From Polyangiaceae bacterium (GTDB lineage: Bacteria; Myxococcota_A; Polyangia; Polyangiales; Polyangiaceae), in assembly GCA_025937785.1 (NCBI GenBank), contig JAICQQ010000009.1:1-64000 (forward strand): a stretch of 64,000 bases of DNA. The letters run 5' to 3'. The notes under the pieces are model-generated. The model saw only the letters and a program-made list of their open reading frames with translations. It had not been told where the DNA came from and did not search any database. The position numbers were made by a program, and so were the translations under genes. Position 1 is the stretch's first letter. Each line of letters starts with the position of its first letter. Positions 60,345 to 64,000 of this stretch are shown piece by piece.

Positions 60345-62039
60345 CTAGCGCGGCGAACGGTTTTCGATCCGAGCCACCAACTCTGCGAAGCTGGAAGGCG
60401 GCGCCGACGAAGCGGCGCCGTCCACCAGCGGCTGCAGCCAGGGCAGCACCGACGCGAGATGCGCCCGCGACGCCGCCTCGCTGTTGCTGGGCTCGGCTCC
60501 CCACGCGTCCGTCAGCCACACTCTGCCGTGAGCGTCGAGGCTGAAGCGATGCGCCTCCGCATCCGGTAGTTGCATCCCCGCAAGCGCCACGGCGTGGAGC
60601 AGCGCGCAGACTTCGACCAGGCGCTCGCGGAGCTCGGCTCGCGGCGCGGCGTCGAAGCCGGCGGACCTGAGCCCCTTACCGACGACGGGCACTGCCACGT
60701 AGGGTACCCCAGTAGACACGCCGTGGACGAACGGCCGAACCACGCCAGGGACCAGCAGCCGTTGCCAGAGCTCTACGCGACGCGCGAACTCGGATTGCTC
60801 TTCGGAGGCGCCGGACCGGAAGCGCACGCCGCTCTGGCTCGGGACGTGAAACCCCATCAACCAGCGATCGTTCGGCGTCACCGCATTGACAGGCGCAGGA
60901 TCGCTGCCTGCCGGCGCCCGCCCGCCCTTGCGGAAGCGATCGCCCCCCCGCCCGTCGACGGCGATCGGCCCCACGCGGGTGCCGCCGAGAAGCCGGAGCC
61001 AGCGCTTCGCCTGGACGGCGCTCTCACCGACGAGCCAGGGCTGCCCGAGCAGCTTCACCGCGCGTGCCTCGTCACCGGCTGCAAGGTGGATGCCTGCGAG
61101 CTCGAGGGCCAGTTCGCACTTGTCATCGTCCCGCTGAAAACTCAATGTCTCGAACACTCGCACCAGCCCAGCGCGTTCCGCTGGATCATTGGGAGTGAGC
61201 TCGAGCCCCAGCTCGAGCAGGCGGCGGCGCACGCGTTCCGGCAATTCCGCGAGGTTCGCTGCGGCAGCCCGCAGCAAGAGACCTACCCCGGCACGCAGGT
61301 CCGATTCGCGCTCGTGGTCATCTCTCCCGCGCCGGCCCTCACGATTGAGGGCCTGATGCACCACGCGCAGCGGCACCGCGACCTGCGCGAGTTCCTGGGG
61401 AAGTTCTTCACTCGAGCGATCGAGGGCCTGCTTGAAGGCGCCGTTGTACAACCAGTTGAAGAGCAGCACCGGCAGCTCTGCCGGCGGAAACACGTTCACG
61501 ATCAGCGCCAGCACCTGGCGCATCTGCGCGCTCGATGTCTCCGTGAACTGAATTCTCCGGAGCGCGTGCACGAGGGCCGCCGCCGCTTCGGGTTGCGAGC
61601 GCGCGTCGCTCACACACTCCAGGTAGCGCAAGACATAACTCACCTCGGGAGCAAAGCGCAGCACTCCCGCGAGCAGCTTGGCGGCCTCCGCGGGGGGCAG
61701 GCGCTCGGTGACGGCGAGCACCCGATCCTTCTCGACCTTCGCCAAGAGGTGCTGGCACACACCCCGGTGCACGGGATCGCGCACCCCATTCAGCAGCAGG
61801 TCTTCCGTCGCGTTGAGGCGCAGCTTCAGCAGCTTGCGGTGCTGGCGCAAAAACTTGAAGTGTTCCTTCATCTCCGCGACTTCAGTCGCCGAGAGGGGAT
61901 CGTCAGCCCCCTTGTCGCGCAAGGCGGGCCGCGCCGGGACCAGCACTCGCATCGATTCCAGGGCCTGCTCCTCGCCGCGCCTTCGCTTCGGGCGGGTTCG
62001 ACGTCGTTTTCTTTTTCCTGGTTCGACCGAGGCTGCCAT
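60345..62039 (-). CDS. Unknown protein with degenerate kinase-like C-terminus
   Basis: A 564-residue protein, unrecognised as a whole. A Lys/Arg-rich N-terminus (KRKRRRTRPKRRRG) is followed by about 320 residues of helical, Leu/Ala-rich TPR-like sequence (SSAQMRQVLALIVNVFP, LAELPERVRRRLLELGL). The C-terminal 170 residues resemble a protein-kinase lobe with decayed catalytic motifs: HAVALAGMQLPDAEAHRF at the position of HxDxxxxN and VWLTDAWGAE in place of the DFG segment. Without the catalytic Asp residues it would be a pseudokinase or an unrelated fold. Convergent with the FHA activator, separated by a perfect 12-base palindrome. Confidence 0.65.
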   Translation of the reverse strand: MAASVEPGKRKRRRTRPKRRRGEEQALESMRVLVPARPALRDKGADDPLSATEVAEMKEHFKFLRQHRKLLKLRLNATEDLLLNGVRDPVHRGVCQHLLAKVEKDRVLAVTERLPPAEAAKLLAGVLRFAPEVSYVLRYLECVSDARSQPEAAAALVHALRRIQFTETSSAQMRQVLALIVNVFPPAELPVLLFNWLYNGAFKQALDRSSEELPQELAQVAVPLRVVHQALNREGRRGRDDHERESDLRAGVGLLLRAAAANLAELPERVRRRLLELGLELTPNDPAERAGLVRVFETLSFQRDDDKCELALELAGIHLAAGDEARAVKLLGQPWLVGESAVQAKRWLRLLGGTRVGPIAVDGRGGDRFRKGGRAPAGSDPAPVNAVTPNDRWLMGFHVPSQSGVRFRSGASEEQSEFARRVELWQRLLVPGVVRPFVHGVSTGVPYVAVPVVGKGLRSAGFDAAPRAELRERLVEVCALLHAVALAGMQLPDAEAHRFSLDAHGRVWLTDAWGAEPSNSEAASRAHLASVLPWLQPLVDGAASSAPPSSFAELVARIENRSPR

Positions 62040-62681
62040 CTTTAGGGTATCTCACTCCGAACCCTACGCCGAGTCAACCGGCGGCAAGGGCGCCTGACGG
62101 AGCCGGCCCTCGCTCGATCAGCGAGCCGCCGATGAACTGCCGCCCAGCCCCTCGAGTCGTTGGTCCCGGCTCTGCCGCTGCTCGAACCCGCGCGGCGCCA
62201 ACAGCCGAACGGCGGCGAGCCGCTCGCGTGCTCGGATCGGCACCCGTTGTTCGACGTCGCCCGGCCACGGTCGTCGATGATCGGACCCGATGGACGACGC
62301 GTCTTGCGCGACACGAGGCCGCTCGAAGCTAGCGCTCGCGGTCACCCGGCTTGCGACTGGAAGTACGTCAACGCGAAGAGGCTCCCGACTTCGGGCGGCA
62401 CCCAGCGCTGACGGGAGGACTCGGTGAAGGTCCGCAGTTGCTCGAGCCGCGGCGGCTTCGCTCGCTCACGCAAGGTTGTCGAGCGCCGGACCAGCGCTGC
62501 CGAGCCTCTCGCATAAATGACGGAATCTCTCGCACAAATGACGACGCAAACGATTCCATGAACAGAAGGCGAACGAACGCACGCTACCTACGTTTCCACA
62601 CGATCGAACCGCACCGAGCGCCCCACTCGAGTCGAGCAAGAAATACTGATGCAGCGTCTACTAACGGGACATGACAACAAC
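62040..62681. other. Noncoding stretch with a possible coding fragment
   Basis: No complete gene is supported. On the minus strand from 62473 to 62342 a frame ends in a protein-like C-terminus (EQLRTFTESSRQRW, then SLFALTYFQSQAG), without a convincing start or Shine-Dalgarno site. Either it is a relic or a small unannotated gene. Two direct repeats at 62507-62543 precede the DUF1592 gene. Confidence 0.4.
62507..62543. promoter_or_regulatory. Direct repeats upstream of the DUF1592 gene
   Basis: TCTCGCATAAATGACG (62507-62522) and TCTCGCACAAATGACG (62528-62543) share 15 of 16 bases, spaced 21 bases start to start (two helical turns), about 140 bases before the start at 62682. A regulator could bind both on one face of the helix. 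Confidence 0.45.
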
Positions 62682-64000
62682 ATGCGGTCCTCTGCTTCAG
62701 GTTGGCGGACGAGAGCAGTGGCGGTGATCGCCGCTGCGAGCGTCGCGGCGTGTACGTCCTCCGAGCCGCCAGCTGAGTCGACCGCCACCGTCACCGACTG
62801 GGCGTGCTCCGACTCCAGCATCAGCGAATCCCCGACGCGGAGGCTGACGCGTTTCGAGTACGCCAACATCGTCTCCGACGTGTTCGGACTCGGCGAGCTC
62901 TCGGTAGAGCTTTTGCTACCCCGAGACGAAGTCGCCCTCGGTTTCGACAACCAGGGCGGCGCTCTGAGCCTCACCGACTTCCACGTCGACGCCTATTTCA
63001 AGGCAGCGGAACGCGTGGCCGAAGCAGCGCTCGAAGAGCCCGAGCACCTTTACCAGCTGGCCGGGTGCTCCGAGTCCAGCCGAGAGTGCGCGGCGCTGGC
63101 GCTGACCGCGCTGGCAAACCGTCTGCTGCGCCGCTCTCCCTCCAAGCGCGAGTCCAACAAGCTGCTGGCGCTGTTCGGCGACGACTTCTCGGACGCTGGG
63201 TTCGAAGAGGGCCTGCACCGCGTGATCGCCGTCTTGCTGCAGTCCCCGGGCTTTCTCTATCGCTTCGAGCGCGCGACCGCCGGCGACGACGTCGAGGACG
63301 ACGCCGACTCGGGCGCGGGTAACGGCGAAGGCTTGGCGTTGGCTCCCGAAGCGCTGGCCTCGCGCTTGTCCTTCCTGTACTGGGGTTCGGCGCCCGACAC
63401 CCAGCTCTTCGAAGCCATCGAGCGCGGGGAGCTCTCCACGCGTGCCGACCTGGAACGAGAAGCTTGGCGGATGTTGAACGACGAGCGCGCCGAGCGAGGT
63501 GTGCTCCATTTCTTCGAGCAGTGGCTCGAGCTCACGGATTTCGACCAGGTCGAGAAGGACCGCAGACTCTACACCTCGTGGGACGAAGTCGTGCGTGAGC
63601 AGCTAGCATCGGAGACCCGCCTGTTCCTCCGCGCCGCGCTCTGGGAAGACGACGGACGCTTGGAGACGTTGCTCGGCGGTCGCTACACCTACGCAACGCC
63701 GCGCCTGATGGACTTCTACGGGCTGCCCATCGTCTCTCAGGATTCGAACGAGTTCGTGCGCGTAGATTTCGCCAGGAACGAGCCGCGTTTCGGGCTCTTG
63801 ACCCAGGGTTCGCTGCTCAGCCGTTTGGCAAAGGTCGACCAAACGTCGCCCATCCACCGGGGCAAGTTCGTCCGTGAACGCTTCTTCTGCACGAGCCCAG
63901 AGCCACCGCCGCCCGACATCGTCGTGTCCGCCCCCACGCTCGACCCCCGCAAGACCACGCGCGAACGCTTCGCCGAGCACCGTGCGAACCCGGTGTGCGC
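62682..64000 (+). CDS. DUF1592-family protein, partial at window end
   Basis: The 3' end is outside the window; about 440 residues are visible. A lipoprotein signal (VAAC) is followed by the PSD3/DUF1587-like opening RRLTRFEYANIVSDVFG and a PSD5/DUF1595-type helical region. The DUF1592 core follows (FLYWGSAPDTQLF, FEQWLELTDF, ASETRLFLRAALWEDDG, YTYATPRLMDFYGLP), then the DUF1588 start (RFGLLTQGSLLSRLAKVDQTSPIHRGKFVRER). Such proteins occur in Planctomycetes and Myxococcota, usually followed by a DUF1552 gene. The role is unknown. ATG 62682 (alternative 62649) gives the signal peptide. Confidence 0.85.
   Translation, partial: MRSSASGWRTRAVAVIAAASVAACTSSEPPAESTATVTDWACSDSSISESPTRRLTRFEYANIVSDVFGLGELSVELLLPRDEVALGFDNQGGALSLTDFHVDAYFKAAERVAEAALEEPEHLYQLAGCSESSRECAALALTALANRLLRRSPSKRESNKLLALFGDDFSDAGFEEGLHRVIAVLLQSPGFLYRFERATAGDDVEDDADSGAGNGEGLALAPEALASRLSFLYWGSAPDTQLFEAIERGELSTRADLEREAWRMLNDERAERGVLHFFEQWLELTDFDQVEKDRRLYTSWDEVVREQLASETRLFLRAALWEDDGRLETLLGGRYTYATPRLMDFYGLPIVSQDSNEFVRVDFARNEPRFGLLTQGSLLSRLAKVDQTSPIHRGKFVRERFFCTSPEPPPPDIVVSAPTLDPRKTTRERFAEHRANPVC

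Noticed and set aside
60570-62045. 491-codon plus-strand frame
   Set aside because: Antisense to the coding gene 60345-62039; His/Arg/Gln-rich composition typical of a shadow in GC-rich DNA.

Overview
The window is high-GC DNA with strongly G/C-biased third codon positions. Its gene families point to a myxobacterium (Myxococcota, probably class Polyangia): serine/threonine kinases paired with sigma factors, an FHA-domain sigma-54 activator, many lipoproteins with Ser/Gly/Thr-rich linkers, MopE-like Cys/Asp-rich metal-binding segments, a fibro-slime-domain lipoprotein and a DUF1592-family protein. No phage, insertion sequence, tRNA or CRISPR array is seen. The placement rests on gene content only; there is no rRNA here.

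Layout. 0.5-11.8 kb is envelope-directed: a kinase with an external sensor domain, exported barrel-like proteins and DUF4136 lipoproteins, a nuclease/phosphatase-fold lipoprotein, then a three-gene operon of an outer-membrane barrel plus two multiheme c-type cytochromes (12 and 15 haem motifs), which resembles a porin-cytochrome electron conduit, and a solute-binding lipoprotein. 11.9-15.1 kb holds the oxidative pentose-phosphate genes zwf-gnd, divergent from pgl. 15.1-20 kb has a beta-propeller-like lipoprotein, an ECF sigma/membrane anti-sigma pair, a TerB-like protein and two lipoproteins. 19.9-28.2 kb has an AMMECR1 protein, an orphan biotin carrier, and a minus-strand run containing a membrane sulfatase-fold enzyme, xerC, an ABC-type permease and a large Cys-rich lipoprotein.

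28.3-38.5 kb holds a histidine-kinase-like protein with its receiver, a second TerB-like protein, hisF coupled to an unknown Ala/Pro-rich protein, a zinc-ribbon membrane protein coupled to a beta-propeller protein, a repeat-bearing barrel-like protein and an IscA/ErpA-type protein. A 1-kb noncoding stretch with a degenerate repeat array and palindromes precedes an RpoH-type sigma factor (39.5 kb), a small ClpX-type zinc-finger protein and the RNase P RNA (rnpB) with a strong terminator. 41.8-48.5 kb is lipoproteins plus a sigma factor paired with a kinase that carries a zinc anti-sigma motif.

48.6-57.2 kb is the most striking block. It is a compact, convergent biosynthetic cluster of an acyl carrier protein, an AMP ligase fused to a hotdog dehydratase, an aromatic ammonia-lyase, a methyltransferase, a second dehydratase, a ketosynthase fused to a chain-length-factor-like domain, and a flavin halogenase. 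Together these suggest a methylated, halogenated aryl-polyene-type pigment. The cluster lacks its own ketoreductase. The window ends with a Gly/Asp-rich lipoprotein, an FHA-sigma-54 activator, a protein with a decayed kinase-like C-terminus, and the 5' part of a DUF1592-family gene cut by the window edge.
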